From: Mesonia phycicola
Lineage (GTDB): Bacteria > Bacteroidota > Bacteroidia > Flavobacteriales > Flavobacteriaceae
Length of the DNA: 64,000 nt
NCBI RefSeq assembly: GCF_900141885.1
Contig: NZ_FQYY01000005.1
Coordinates: 62,001 to 126,000 of the forward strand
Direction: 5' to 3'
How positions within the stretch are numbered: position 1 is the first letter of the stretch; every line of letters starts with the position of its first letter. The notes under the pieces are model-generated. The model saw only the letters and a list, made by a program, of their open reading frames with translations, had not been told where the DNA came from and did not search any database. Below, in pieces: positions 11,236-19,382 of this stretch. The translations under genes and the position numbers were made by a program.

Positions 11236-11345
11236 GCTGCTACGGTTTTAAAGGTTGAGTGTTAGAAATAGTTTTACCTTTTTCTAATAAAAAATTGATT
11301 AGTGGTGTGTTTTATACTTAAAGTGATGAAGAGTTTTTAAAATGC

Positions 11346-12323
11346 TTAAAAATCTGCATCAAAACTTATTTTGTTATCATCTTTATCTTTATTCATTACC
11401 CCTGCTTTTTGATATTCTCCTACTCTTTTTTCAAAGAAGTTGGTTTTACCTTGAAGACTAATCATCTCCATAAAATCAAAAGGGTTAGCGGTGCCGTATT
11501 CTTTTTCACACTCTAATTCTACCAAAAGTCTATCGGTAACAAATTCTAGGTATTGAGTCATTAATTTAGAATTCATTCCTATTAAACTAGCGGGAAGAGA
11601 TTCTGTAATAAACTCTCGTTCTATATTGAGTGCATCTACTATAATTTCTCTAATTCTTTCTTTAGGTACCTTGTTTACCAAATGATTGTTGTGTAAATGC
11701 ACAGCAAAATCACAGTGAACGCCTTCGTCACGAGAAATTAATTCGTTAGAAAATGTTAAGCCTGGCATTAAGCCACGTTTTTTTAGCCAAAATATAGAGC
11801 AAAATGCACCAGAGAAGAAAATACCCTCTACTGCTGCAAATGCAATTAAACGTTCTGCAAAAGAATCTGACTCTATCCATTTTAAAGCCCAATCTGCTTT
11901 TTTCTTAATGGCAGGGAAATTTTCTATAGCGTTAAAAAGTTTATCTTTTTCTTGGTCGTTTTTTACGTAAGTATCAATTAGAAGAGAATAGGTTTCAGAA
12001 TGAATATTTTCCATCATTATTTGAAAACCATAGAAAAATTTAGCTTCAGAGTATTGCACTTCATTAACAAAGTTTTCTGCTAAATTTTCATTTACAATAC
12101 CATCAGAAGCTGCAAAGAATGCTAAAATATGTTTGATAAAGTATTTTTCATCATCATTTAATTTGTTTTCCCAGTCTGTAATATCTTGGTGCAAGTCTAT
12201 TTCTTCCGCAGTCCAAAAACTAGCTTCCATTTTTTTGTACCACTCCCAAATATCTTGGTGCTGTATAGGAAAAATTACAAAACGGTCTTTATTTTCTTGA
12301 AGAATAGGTTCTACTTGCGCCAT
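11346..12323 (-). CDS. nrdB: Ribonucleoside-diphosphate reductase, beta subunit (class Ia)
   Basis: Radical-generating partner of NrdA. Counting from the ATG at 12323 (MAQVEPILQ), the di-iron ligands include Asp74, Glu105 and His108, and the tyrosyl-radical residue is Tyr112 in ENIHSETY, in the spacing seen in E. coli (E115, H118, Y122). Later ligands are in [10 protein letters not shown] and [14 protein letters not shown] at 12368 would add 15 residues (MLEAHLENF...), but MAQVEPILQ matches my memory of flavobacterial NrdB starts, and a possible -7 element (12366-12373) overlaps that TTG. Length from the ATG is 325 aa. Confidence 0.95.
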   Translation of the reverse strand: MAQVEPILQENKDRFVIFPIQHQDIWEWYKKMEASFWTAEEIDLHQDITDWENKLNDDEKYFIKHILAFFAASDGIVNENLAENFVNEVQYSEAKFFYGFQIMMENIHSETYSLLIDTYVKNDQEKDKLFNAIENFPAIKKKADWALKWIESDSFAERLIAFAAVEGIFFSGAFCSIFWLKKRGLMPGLTFSNELISRDEGVHCDFAVHLHNNHLVNKVPKERIREIIVDALNIEREFITESLPASLIGMNSKLMTQYLEFVTDRLLVELECEKEYGTANPFDFMEMISLQGKTNFFEKRVGEYQKAGVMNKDKDDNKISFDADF

Positions 12324-12482
12324 TATTTTAGTCTTTTGGTTAAAGTTCTCTAAGTGAGCTTCTAACAAAGATGTAAAATAAAAAGCCTACTTGTTAAAAA
12401 AAGAGTTTTGTGTTTTCAACAAGTTTTTAACATCGTTTTTAAGCAAGTAAAAATAAGGGCTTGCTTAAAATTGGGGTCGCTT

Positions 12483-12507
12483 TTTTATCACAAAATATGT
12501 GATAAAA
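12483..12507. promoter_or_regulatory. Perfect dyad upstream of nrdB, candidate operator
   Basis: The arms TTTTATCACA and TGTGATAAAA are perfectly complementary around a 5-base spacer. It lies about 160-185 bases upstream of the nrdB ATG, in the gap after the DUF3109 gene. No T-run follows the stem on either strand, so a terminator is unlikely. It does not match the NrdR-box pattern that I know. Confidence 0.4.
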
Positions 12508-12566
12508 GCAGAATTTATAATAAGAATTTTAATAAATTTTGAAGGGAAATATTCTAGACAGAAACA

Positions 12567-13136
12567 TTACTTTTTATAATTTTCTGCAATCTTTTCTAAT
12601 TCTATATACCAATCTTCTCCAAATTTTTTAATGAGTGCTTCTTTAACAAATTTGTAGATGGGAGTTTGTAATTCTTTCCCTAAGCTACAGGCGTCACTAC
12701 AAATAGGCCATCGGTGATAATTAACTGCAGCAAATTGAGAGTAACTTTGTACACGAACAGGGTAAAGCTCACAAGAAATAGGTTTTTTCCAGTCTATTAT
12801 ACCAGCTCTGTAAGCACCTTCAATTCCGCATAAAGCAGTGCCTCTATCATCAAAAGTTACATAAGCACACTCGGCACCATTTACTAGCGGTGTTTCAAAC
12901 TCACCAAAGTCGTTTTCAATATGTGTGCCTTGTTCTTCTATAGCGCGAATACCTTCTTCTCTTAAAAAAGGTTTTACCTTGCTATAAATATCTTTTAAAA
13001 TATTTATTTCTTCTTTTTCTACGGGAGCTCCAGCTTCTCCTTCTACGCAGCAAGCGCCTTTACAAGCAGAAAGATTACAAGCAAAATCTTTCTCAATAAT
13101 ATCTTCTGAAACTATGGTTTTTCCTATCTGAAACAT
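12567..13136 (-). CDS. DUF3109 family protein (cysteine cluster protein)
   Basis: Resembles DUF3109 proteins, small cytosolic proteins with a conserved cysteine cluster. The N-terminal cluster CNLSACKGACC and later cysteines (CAYVTF, CGIEGAYR, CELYPVR, CSDACSLG) could bind zinc or an iron-sulfur centre; the function of the family is not established. I start it at the ATG at 13136 (MFQIGKTIVSEDI, 189 aa). An upstream ATG at 13172 adds a hydrophobic dozen residues that do not look like part of the family. It is a single-gene unit between nrdB and marC. Confidence 0.85.
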   Translation of the reverse strand: MFQIGKTIVSEDIIEKDFACNLSACKGACCVEGEAGAPVEKEEINILKDIYSKVKPFLREEGIRAIEEQGTHIENDFGEFETPLVNGAECAYVTFDDRGTALCGIEGAYRAGIIDWKKPISCELYPVRVQSYSQFAAVNYHRWPICSDACSLGKELQTPIYKFVKEALIKKFGEDWYIELEKIAENYKK

Positions 13137-13227
13137 TTGACAAAGGTAATATGATTTTTTTGTAAGTATCAAAAATTAAAGCGACAATCTTATCTGAAAT
13201 TTTTAGAAAATATTTTATCATAAAATT

Positions 13228-13258
13228 ATTGCAAAGGTTTGAAAATTAAATACTTTTG
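13228..13258 (+). promoter_or_regulatory. Bacteroidota-type promoter of marC
   Basis: ATTG at 13228-13231, then a spacer of exactly 19 bases, then TACTTTTG at 13251-13258, matching TTTG-N19-TAnnTTTG closely. The start codon at 13283 leaves a leader of about 18 bases. Confidence 0.6.
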
Positions 13259-13282
13259 ACCGCATTTTGAAAATTATTGGTT

Positions 13283-13858
13283 ATGGGTTTTGACTTGAAA
13301 GAAATTTTTACTGCCGGAATGATCCTTTTTGCTGTTATAGATATCATAGGAAGCATCCCGATTATTGTTGATTTAAGAAAAAAAGTAGGGCATGTAGAGA
13401 GTGAAAAAGCCTCTGTAGTGGCGGCTATTTTAATGATTTTATTTCTATTTGTTGGAGAAGAAATTTTGAATTTAATTGGGATAGATGTTAACTCTTTTGC
13501 GGTTGCAGGATCATTTATTCTATTTTTTTTAGCTATAGAAATGATTTTAGGTATACAACTTTACAAAGATGATGCTCCAGAAACTGCAGCAATAGTACCG
13601 TTGGCTTTTCCATTAATTGCGGGAGCTGGTACCATGACTTCTATACTTTCTTTAAGATCAGAATACCATACTATAAATATTATAATAGCTATTTTAGTAA
13701 ACATTATAATTGTTTATTTGGTTCTAAAATCTTCAGGAAAAATAGAAAGAATACTAGGAAAACAAGGAATTAATGTGATACGTAAAATATTTGGTGTAGT
13801 TTTGTTAGCCATTGCAGTAAAGTTATTTGCTGCTAACATTCAAAACTTGTTTAATTAA
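13283..13858 (+). CDS. MarC family integral membrane protein
   Basis: A 191-residue protein with about six transmembrane segments, in the MarC/UPF0056 family. The family signature is seen in AGMILFAVIDIIGSIPI near the N-terminus and PLAFPLIAGAGTMTSIL near residue 110. Members were once linked to antibiotic resistance, but their real role is unresolved. I start it at the ATG at 13283 (MGFDLKEIF); a TTG six bases upstream is also in frame but less likely. The next gene begins directly after its stop. Confidence 0.88.
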   Translation: MGFDLKEIFTAGMILFAVIDIIGSIPIIVDLRKKVGHVESEKASVVAAILMILFLFVGEEILNLIGIDVNSFAVAGSFILFFLAIEMILGIQLYKDDAPETAAIVPLAFPLIAGAGTMTSILSLRSEYHTINIIIAILVNIIIVYLVLKSSGKIERILGKQGINVIRKIFGVVLLAIAVKLFAANIQNLFN

Positions 13859-14056
13859 ATGAAGTATTTTATTTATTTTTTGATGTTATCTGCATTGGGA
13901 TTATTAATCTACAACATCACTCTAATCGATTTTAATGACATTATGGGAGAAAACAGTAAAATTGCTGTTGCTTGCGTTCTGTCTTCTCTTTGTGTAATAG
14001 TGCTTATGCTAATTTTGCTTATTTCTAGAGAAATAAAAAAGAAAACAGAAGCTTAG
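13859..14056 (+). CDS. Small two-helix membrane protein
   Basis: A 65-residue protein with two hydrophobic helices (about residues 3-24 and 35-56) and a lysine-rich C-terminus (REIKKKTEA). Its ATG follows the marC stop with no gap, so the two are almost certainly co-translated. I do not recognise a family. Its 3' end overlaps the convergent protease gene by four bases. Confidence 0.7.
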   Translation: MKYFIYFLMLSALGLLIYNITLIDFNDIMGENSKIAVACVLSSLCVIVLMLILLISREIKKKTEA

Positions 14057-15642
14057 AGATTGTCTAATTCTATAATTTTTTGAATCATTAAATCATCTTC
14101 GCTTATGATTTTTTGATATGCATTGCTGCCAAAAAGTTGCTCTGCTACGGTTGCTTTTAGATACTTTTTGAGTAAATATTTGTAATTTTTTGTTTTAAAG
14201 TCAAAATTAAACTTCATTAAGTAATCTATAAAATCGGTTAAAATTTGATCTGTAATAATTTCTTGCTGATTAAATTCTTCTAACGATAAGTTATTGTAGT
14301 AATCTCTGTCTTCTTCAAGAATATTAAAAATAAACCTATCCATTACTCCGCCTTTAAGCATGTAGTTTAGGCTTTCTTTTTCATAATCTGTTACTTTGGC
14401 TACAAATACATCTGGAATAATACCACCACCACCATATACAATTTTACCTTTTGGGGTTTTGTATTGCAAAGAGTCGTTAACACTTATACTGTCTTTACTC
14501 AATAACTCCCCATTATTATATCTGGCTAGATATTCTTCAAAATATTTGTCATTGCTACCATGAGAATATGGTTTTTGGATAGACCTACCGGTGGGAGTGT
14601 AGTATCTAGCAACGGTTAACCTTACTGCACTGCCATCACCTAAATTCATTTCTCTTTGCACTAAGCCTTTACCGTAAGATCTTCTACCTATAATAGTACC
14701 CACATCGTTATCTTGTAAGGCACCTGCTACAATTTCACTTGCAGAGGCTGAGTTTTCATTAATAAGTACAAATACTTTTGTGTTTTCAAAACGCCCTTTT
14801 TTACTAGCAAAGGTTTTATTAATTTCTCCAGATTTATTTTTTGTAAATACTATTAATTTACCTTCTTTTAAAAATTCGTCCGCTATTTTAACCGCTTGAT
14901 CTAGGTAACCGCCACCGTTATCCCGTAAATCTAAAGCAAGTTCTGTAGCTCCCTGTGCTATTAAATTGGTAATAGCTTTCTCAAATTCATTATAAGTTGT
15001 TTCTGCAAACCTATTTACTTTTACGTAACCAAGTTTATTATTAAGCATATATGCTGCATCTACACTTTTTATAGGAATAAGGCCTCTCTTTACGGGAATA
15101 TCTAATAAATTTTTAACGCCGTTTCGTTTAATTTTTAAATTTACCGTTGTGTTTATTTCGCCTTTTAGTAAAGAAGAAAGAGAATCTGTATCTATTTCTT
15201 TTTGAGCTAGCTCTATTCCGTTAGCATATAAAATTCTATCTCCAGCTTTTATTCCTGCTTTTTCACTAGGTCCGTCTGCTAAAGGTTTAATTACCGCTAC
15301 GGTATCATTTAAAGTATAAAAACTCACGCCAATTCCTACAAAATCACCTTTCATGTTTTCTGCAAGAGCGTCGTATTTTTGTTTAGGAATATAAGTAGAA
15401 TGCGGATCTAAATCTTCTAAAATACTATTTACCGTTACATCTACTATGCTATCTGTATTTACATCATCTACATATTCATAGTCAATATAATCTATAAGCC
15501 TGTTTAATTTTTCTTTTTTGGCATTTGCAGTAAATAAACCCTCAGAAGAGTCTGAGAAATCTAATGCAGAGCCAATAAAAACACCAATGGCACAAGCAGC
15601 ACCTATGATGAGGGGTAAATATTTTTTAGAGTAGCCTTTCAA
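14053..15642 (-). CDS. S41 family C-terminal processing (tail) protease
   Basis: Secreted or membrane-anchored serine protease. After an N-terminal hydrophobic anchor (residues 9-26) comes a PDZ domain (about 95-185, GIGVSFYTL ... GPSEKAGIKAGDRIL), then the peptidase core with LALDLRDNGGG near 235-245, the nucleophile within ENSASASE (about residue 300) and the general-base Lys325 in YGKGLVQ. Length is 529 aa. The start is TTG, just after the preceding deaminase gene (6-base gap); no methionine occurs before residue 97, inside the PDZ domain. A roughly 110-residue C-terminal extension follows the core. Confidence 0.93.
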   Translation of the reverse strand: MKGYSKKYLPLIIGAACAIGVFIGSALDFSDSSEGLFTANAKKEKLNRLIDYIDYEYVDDVNTDSIVDVTVNSILEDLDPHSTYIPKQKYDALAENMKGDFVGIGVSFYTLNDTVAVIKPLADGPSEKAGIKAGDRILYANGIELAQKEIDTDSLSSLLKGEINTTVNLKIKRNGVKNLLDIPVKRGLIPIKSVDAAYMLNNKLGYVKVNRFAETTYNEFEKAITNLIAQGATELALDLRDNGGGYLDQAVKIADEFLKEGKLIVFTKNKSGEINKTFASKKGRFENTKVFVLINENSASASEIVAGALQDNDVGTIIGRRSYGKGLVQREMNLGDGSAVRLTVARYYTPTGRSIQKPYSHGSNDKYFEEYLARYNNGELLSKDSISVNDSLQYKTPKGKIVYGGGGIIPDVFVAKVTDYEKESLNYMLKGGVMDRFIFNILEEDRDYYNNLSLEEFNQQEIITDQILTDFIDYLMKFNFDFKTKNYKYLLKKYLKATVAEQLFGSNAYQKIISEDDLMIQKIIELDNL

Positions 15643-15648
15643 GAATTT

Positions 15649-16098
15649 TTATTCGTTTAATTCTGTTATTTGTTCAATTTCTACTCCAGCTTTTTCAAGA
15701 AAAACGAGACCAGAATCATCTTTATATCCATTTTTATACACTACACGTTTTATGCCAGCTTGATGAATTAGTTTACTACATTCTTTACAAGGAGACATAG
15801 TAATGTATAAAGTAGCGTCTTGGCAAGATTGGGTAGAGCCAGCAACCTTTAAAATAGCGTTAGCTTCTGCATGTAAAACATACCATTTAGTATAACCCTC
15901 TTCATCTTCACAACAATTTTCAAATCCGCTTGGAGTGCCATTGTATCCGTCAGAAATAATCATTCTGTTTTTTACAATAATGGCACCAACTTGTTTACGT
16001 TTGCAATGAGATAATTTACCCCATTCTACAGCCATTCTTAAGTAAGCTTTATCAAATTTTAATTGCTTATCTGGGTTTTCTTTAGTTGAAGTATTCAA
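15649..16098 (-). CDS. dCMP/cytidine deaminase family protein
   Basis: Zinc-dependent deaminase with His76-Ala-Glu78 (HAEAN) and Cys104/Cys107 (PCKEC) as metal and catalytic residues. The size (149 aa) and the pattern KRKQVGAIIVKN...GYNGTPSGF fit dCMP deaminase (ComEB-like), which makes dUMP for dTMP synthesis. It starts at TTG; an ATG ten bases upstream is out of frame and the next in-frame methionine (residue 22) would remove a conserved helix. It is paired with the tail protease gene downstream, an arrangement with no obvious functional link. Confidence 0.9.
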   Translation of the reverse strand: MNTSTKENPDKQLKFDKAYLRMAVEWGKLSHCKRKQVGAIIVKNRMIISDGYNGTPSGFENCCEDEEGYTKWYVLHAEANAILKVAGSTQSCQDATLYITMSPCKECSKLIHQAGIKRVVYKNGYKDDSGLVFLEKAGVEIEQITELNE

Positions 16099-16151
16099 TT
16101 TTATACATTAAAGTTTATATTGTACCAAATTAATAAAAATCAAGGTATTTT

Positions 16152-16499
16152 ATGGAAGTACTTAGTTTATTCTTTGTATCTAATTTACAGTATATCTTAA
16201 TTGTTGCTATTCTATTTGCTTCTTATCAACGCTTCCGTGATAATTCTAGTGTAATTGCAAAAATTAAATTTGGTAAGTTTTTATATTTTATAATAACAAT
16301 CTTAAGCATTGCAGTAGCATATACATTACTATCTACTAAACCTGGTTGGCTGTTTTTGGCATTACTTTTACCTTTAATTTTAACCAGCTTTTGGTTTTAT
16401 TACCAATTTTACAAAATTAAAAATAGCATACAAGAGTTTATTTACCATACGTGTTTTTACGGTATGGCAATAACTGCTATTTTCTATTTATATAAATAG
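16152..16499 (+). CDS. Small integral membrane protein, unknown function
   Basis: A 115-residue protein with about four hydrophobic segments (VSNLQYILIVAILF, FLYFIITILSIAVAYTLL, WLFLALLLPLILTSFWFYY, GMAITAIFYLY). No domain was recognised. It is divergent from the deaminase gene and convergent with the HupE-like gene, whose 3' end is only six bases away. Confidence 0.65.
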   Translation: MEVLSLFFVSNLQYILIVAILFASYQRFRDNSSVIAKIKFGKFLYFIITILSIAVAYTLLSTKPGWLFLALLLPLILTSFWFYYQFYKIKNSIQEFIYHTCFYGMAITAIFYLYK

Positions 16500-16505
16500 A
16501 AAGTT

Positions 16506-17090
16506 TTAAAATATATTGTTTGCTAATAGTATAGGGATAACTAAACCAATAACAATAGAAGAAACAACAAGCACCCAATCTCTTTTAGAGAAATTAAATA
16601 TTGACTGAAAAATTAGCGCAAGAATTAATACACAAGTAACTACAATTGCTTGCGCAGCTTCTATACCTAAGGCAAACTCCATTAGCCATACAAATTTATC
16701 TTTACCAGAACCAACAGACCCCATAAAGAAAGAAGAGAAACCAAGACCGTGTATTACACCAAAAAATAAGGTAGTAACTATTAAAATACTCACACCTCCT
16801 TCTTTGTTAGATTTTCCTGCTCTAAATATGTTGTAAAGTGCGGTAATAAAAATGGTTATCGGTATTAATAGTTCTACATAAGTAGAATTTACTCTAACAA
16901 TATTAAAAGTAGCAAGAATTAATGCTAAGGTGTGACCTAGAGTGAAGGTGGTTACTAACCAAAAAACTCTTTTCCATTCTAAAAAAGTATAAGAAGCTAC
17001 AAGAACAATTAAAAACAAAACGTGATCGTAAGCATTCCAATCTAACACGTGACTTAATCCAAGATTAAAATAGATTAAAAATTCATTCAT
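16506..17090 (-). CDS. HupE/UreJ family membrane protein
   Basis: A 194-residue protein with about six membrane segments. The HupE/UreJ signature is visible as GLSHVLDWNAYDHVLFLIVLV near the N-terminus, FTLGHTLALILA near 50, and FGVIHGLGFSSFF near 110, with histidines inside helices that suggest metal handling. Family members are linked to nickel or cobalt uptake for hydrogenase and urease, but neither enzyme is encoded here, so the metal and role are open. Confidence 0.82.
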   Translation of the reverse strand: MNEFLIYFNLGLSHVLDWNAYDHVLFLIVLVASYTFLEWKRVFWLVTTFTLGHTLALILATFNIVRVNSTYVELLIPITIFITALYNIFRAGKSNKEGGVSILIVTTLFFGVIHGLGFSSFFMGSVGSGKDKFVWLMEFALGIEAAQAIVVTCVLILALIFQSIFNFSKRDWVLVVSSIVIGLVIPILLANNIF

Positions 17091-17243
17091 AAAAATAGTG
17101 GTTAGCGATTATTCAAAATTACACTTTAACAATTATAACAAAAAGCAACGGAATAAAACAAGTTGTTATACACGGATATTTCATTCTGAAGCAAATTTAT
17201 TTAAAATAAATCTAAATAAGTTTTATAATTTCTAATCTGTTAT

Positions 17244-17251
17244 TATTTTTG
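17244..17251 (+). promoter_or_regulatory. Likely -7 element for the ankyrin-DUF2271-reductase operon
   Basis: Reads TATTTTTG, matching TAnnTTTG, 37 bases upstream of the ankyrin gene. The -33 box is poor (TTT). Confidence 0.4.
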
Positions 17252-17287
17252 TCATTCAATTAAAAACTAAGTCTTAACTAAACTATA

Positions 17288-18787
17288 ATGAAAAAACTAT
17301 TAGTCACTTTTACTCTAGCTTTATTTGCTTCAGGTTTATTTGCACAAGAAAACGTATTTCTTACTCGTGATTTTTGGGGAGAAAAACCATCTGTAGAAGA
17401 TGTAAAAGTAAAAATAAAAGAAGGGAATGACCCTTTAGAGTTTAATCGCTCTCACTTTAATGGTATTGCTAACGCTATTTTAGCTAATGCACCAACCAAA
17501 ACGATAGAATATTTACTTTCTTTAGAAAATGTAGATATTAATTTACGTACTCACGATGCAAGAACTTACTTAATTTGGGCTGCATATTCAGGTAATTACC
17601 CAATTGTAAAATATTTAGTTGATCACGGAGCAGATGTAAATTTAAAAGGGAGTCACGGTTTTGGCGCTATTACTTTTGCAGCTTATGCAGGAGTAGAAGA
17701 CAAAAAAATATATGATTACTTAACTAAAAACGGACTTTCTATTGATCAAGAAGCGTTAAATGGAGCAACAGCTATCTTGTTAATTATGCAAAAATTACAA
17801 GACCTAAGCATGATTAATTATTTTGAGAAAAAAGGTCTAGATCTTCATAGTAAAGACGAAGATGGTAATGGCGCATTTAGTTATGCTGCTAAAGGAGGTA
17901 ATTTAGAAGTAATGAAAGCCTTAATTAAAAAAGGTGTAGATTATAAATCTAAAAACAAATCAGGGGGTAATGCTATTTTAACCGCAAGTGAAGGTATTAG
18001 AGGAGCTACACCTAAATTAGAGACTTTTAAATTTTTGGTAGAAAAAGGAATAGAGCCAAATATTGTTAATAAGGCAGGAGAAACTCCAGTGATTTTGTTA
18101 AGTAAAAATAACAAAGACGCAAGTCTAATTCAGTTTTTCTTAGATAAAAAAGTTGACGCAAATCTTGCTAACCAAGAAGGAAATAACGCATTAATGAATG
18201 CTTCAGCAGGAAACTCTTTAGAAATAGTAAAACTATTAGAAGAAAATACTAAAAATATTAACCATCAAAATAATAACGGAGAAACGGCTTTAATGATAGC
18301 TGTAAAAAGTAACTCTACAGATGTAGTAGCCTACTTAATTAAAGAAGGAGCTAAATTAAACCTGCAAGATAAAGATGGAAATAATCTTGTGTATTATTGG
18401 GCAAATTCTGGAAAACGTGGAAGAAACGGAAAAGCAACTCCTCCAAGCAAAGAAACTTTAAAGTTATTAAAAGAAAACGGACTAGAAATTGCAAAAGCAC
18501 AACCAAACGGTAATACTTTATTACACGTAGCAGTACAAAACAATAACTTAGGTTTAGTGCAACAAGCTATTAAATGGGGAGTAGACGTAAATGCTAAAAA
18601 TAAAGATGGAAATACAGCTTTGTTAATAGCGGCATTAAACTCTAAAGACGAAAAAATATTAATGTACTTGGTTGAAAATGGAGCAGATAAAACTATAACT
18701 ACAGATTTTGAAGAAAGTGCGTATGATTTAGTGAAAGAAAATGAAGTTCTTTCTAAAAACTTAGATGCATTTCAATTTTTAAAATAA
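17288..18787 (+). CDS. Exported ankyrin-repeat protein
   Basis: A 499-residue protein with a clear signal peptide (MKKLLVTFTLALFASGLFAQ, cleavage after about residue 19). The rest is a stack of ankyrin repeats, seen as recurring ALMNASAGNSLEIVKLL, GETALMIAVKSNSTDVVAYL and GNTLLHVAVQNNNLGLVQQA units, roughly ten in all. Being exported, it probably acts in the periplasm as a protein-binding scaffold. It lies 76 bases before the DUF2271 gene and, with the flavoreductase, makes a likely three-gene operon. Confidence 0.85.
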   Translation: MKKLLVTFTLALFASGLFAQENVFLTRDFWGEKPSVEDVKVKIKEGNDPLEFNRSHFNGIANAILANAPTKTIEYLLSLENVDINLRTHDARTYLIWAAYSGNYPIVKYLVDHGADVNLKGSHGFGAITFAAYAGVEDKKIYDYLTKNGLSIDQEALNGATAILLIMQKLQDLSMINYFEKKGLDLHSKDEDGNGAFSYAAKGGNLEVMKALIKKGVDYKSKNKSGGNAILTASEGIRGATPKLETFKFLVEKGIEPNIVNKAGETPVILLSKNNKDASLIQFFLDKKVDANLANQEGNNALMNASAGNSLEIVKLLEENTKNINHQNNNGETALMIAVKSNSTDVVAYLIKEGAKLNLQDKDGNNLVYYWANSGKRGRNGKATPPSKETLKLLKENGLEIAKAQPNGNTLLHVAVQNNNLGLVQQAIKWGVDVNAKNKDGNTALLIAALNSKDEKILMYLVENGADKTITTDFEESAYDLVKENEVLSKNLDAFQFLK

Positions 18788-18863
18788 ATTGATAGTTACA
18801 TTTCTTTTTATTTAACCATGAATAGCTTTAGTGGTTTTTGATTTAAATTAAATTTTATAAAAG

Positions 18864-19370
18864 ATGAAAAAATATATTATAAATACCCTAGCTGTATGTC
18901 TAACAGTATTTGCTTTACTGGCATTTACCTCACCTAAAGAAGAAAATAATGCAGACACAGCAACTGTAAAATGTTTATTACAACTAAAAAACTATACGGG
19001 TAAAAAACCTTATGTGGTAGTATCTATAGTAGATAAAGATGAAAAATACCAACAAACATTGTACGTACAAGGTCAAGATGAAGAGTGGTATAACACTATA
19101 AAAGAGTGGTATGCACAATTAGGTAAAGATGGTGGTGAAAATATAGATGCTATTAGCGGTGCTACAATTAACCCTGGTGCAAGAGCGGTAATAGCTTTTG
19201 AAATACCTACAGATAAAATAGGAGGAGATTATAAACTTCGTTTTGAGAGTGCAGTTGAAGATCAAGAGTATTATAAAAAAGATCTTGAAGTTGCAATAAC
19301 AAAAGAAAACCTTAAAGGAAAGTTTGACGGTACAGGTTACATCCGTTACGTGAGACTAATTGCCAACTAA
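18864..19370 (+). CDS. Exported DUF2271 protein, predicted flavinylated redox carrier
   Basis: A 168-residue protein with an N-terminal signal or anchor (residues 3-22) and a DUF2271 domain: PYVVVSIVDKDEKYQQTLYVQG near 49-70 and GGDYKLRFESAVEDQ near 120. Residues 95-101 read DAISGAT, an exact match to the Dxx(S/T)GA(T/S) signature at which the transferase ApbE attaches FMN to the last Thr, here Thr101. I infer a periplasmic flavoprotein that takes electrons from the membrane reductase encoded 12 bases downstream. No apbE gene lies in the window. Attachment of FMN is predicted from the motif only. Confidence 0.82.
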   Translation: MKKYIINTLAVCLTVFALLAFTSPKEENNADTATVKCLLQLKNYTGKKPYVVVSIVDKDEKYQQTLYVQGQDEEWYNTIKEWYAQLGKDGGENIDAISGATINPGARAVIAFEIPTDKIGGDYKLRFESAVEDQEYYKKDLEVAITKENLKGKFDGTGYIRYVRLIAN

Positions 19371-19382
19371 AATCATTTTTCA

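Noticed and set aside
12324-12368. A TTG start that would extend NrdB by 15 residues
   Set aside because: The ATG at 12323 fits the family start better, and a possible promoter -7 element overlaps the TTG.
12483-12507. CRP/FNR-type binding site
   Set aside because: The half-sites are inverted (TCACA-N5-TGTGA rather than TGTGA-N6-TCACA), so it is reported only as an unassigned dyad.
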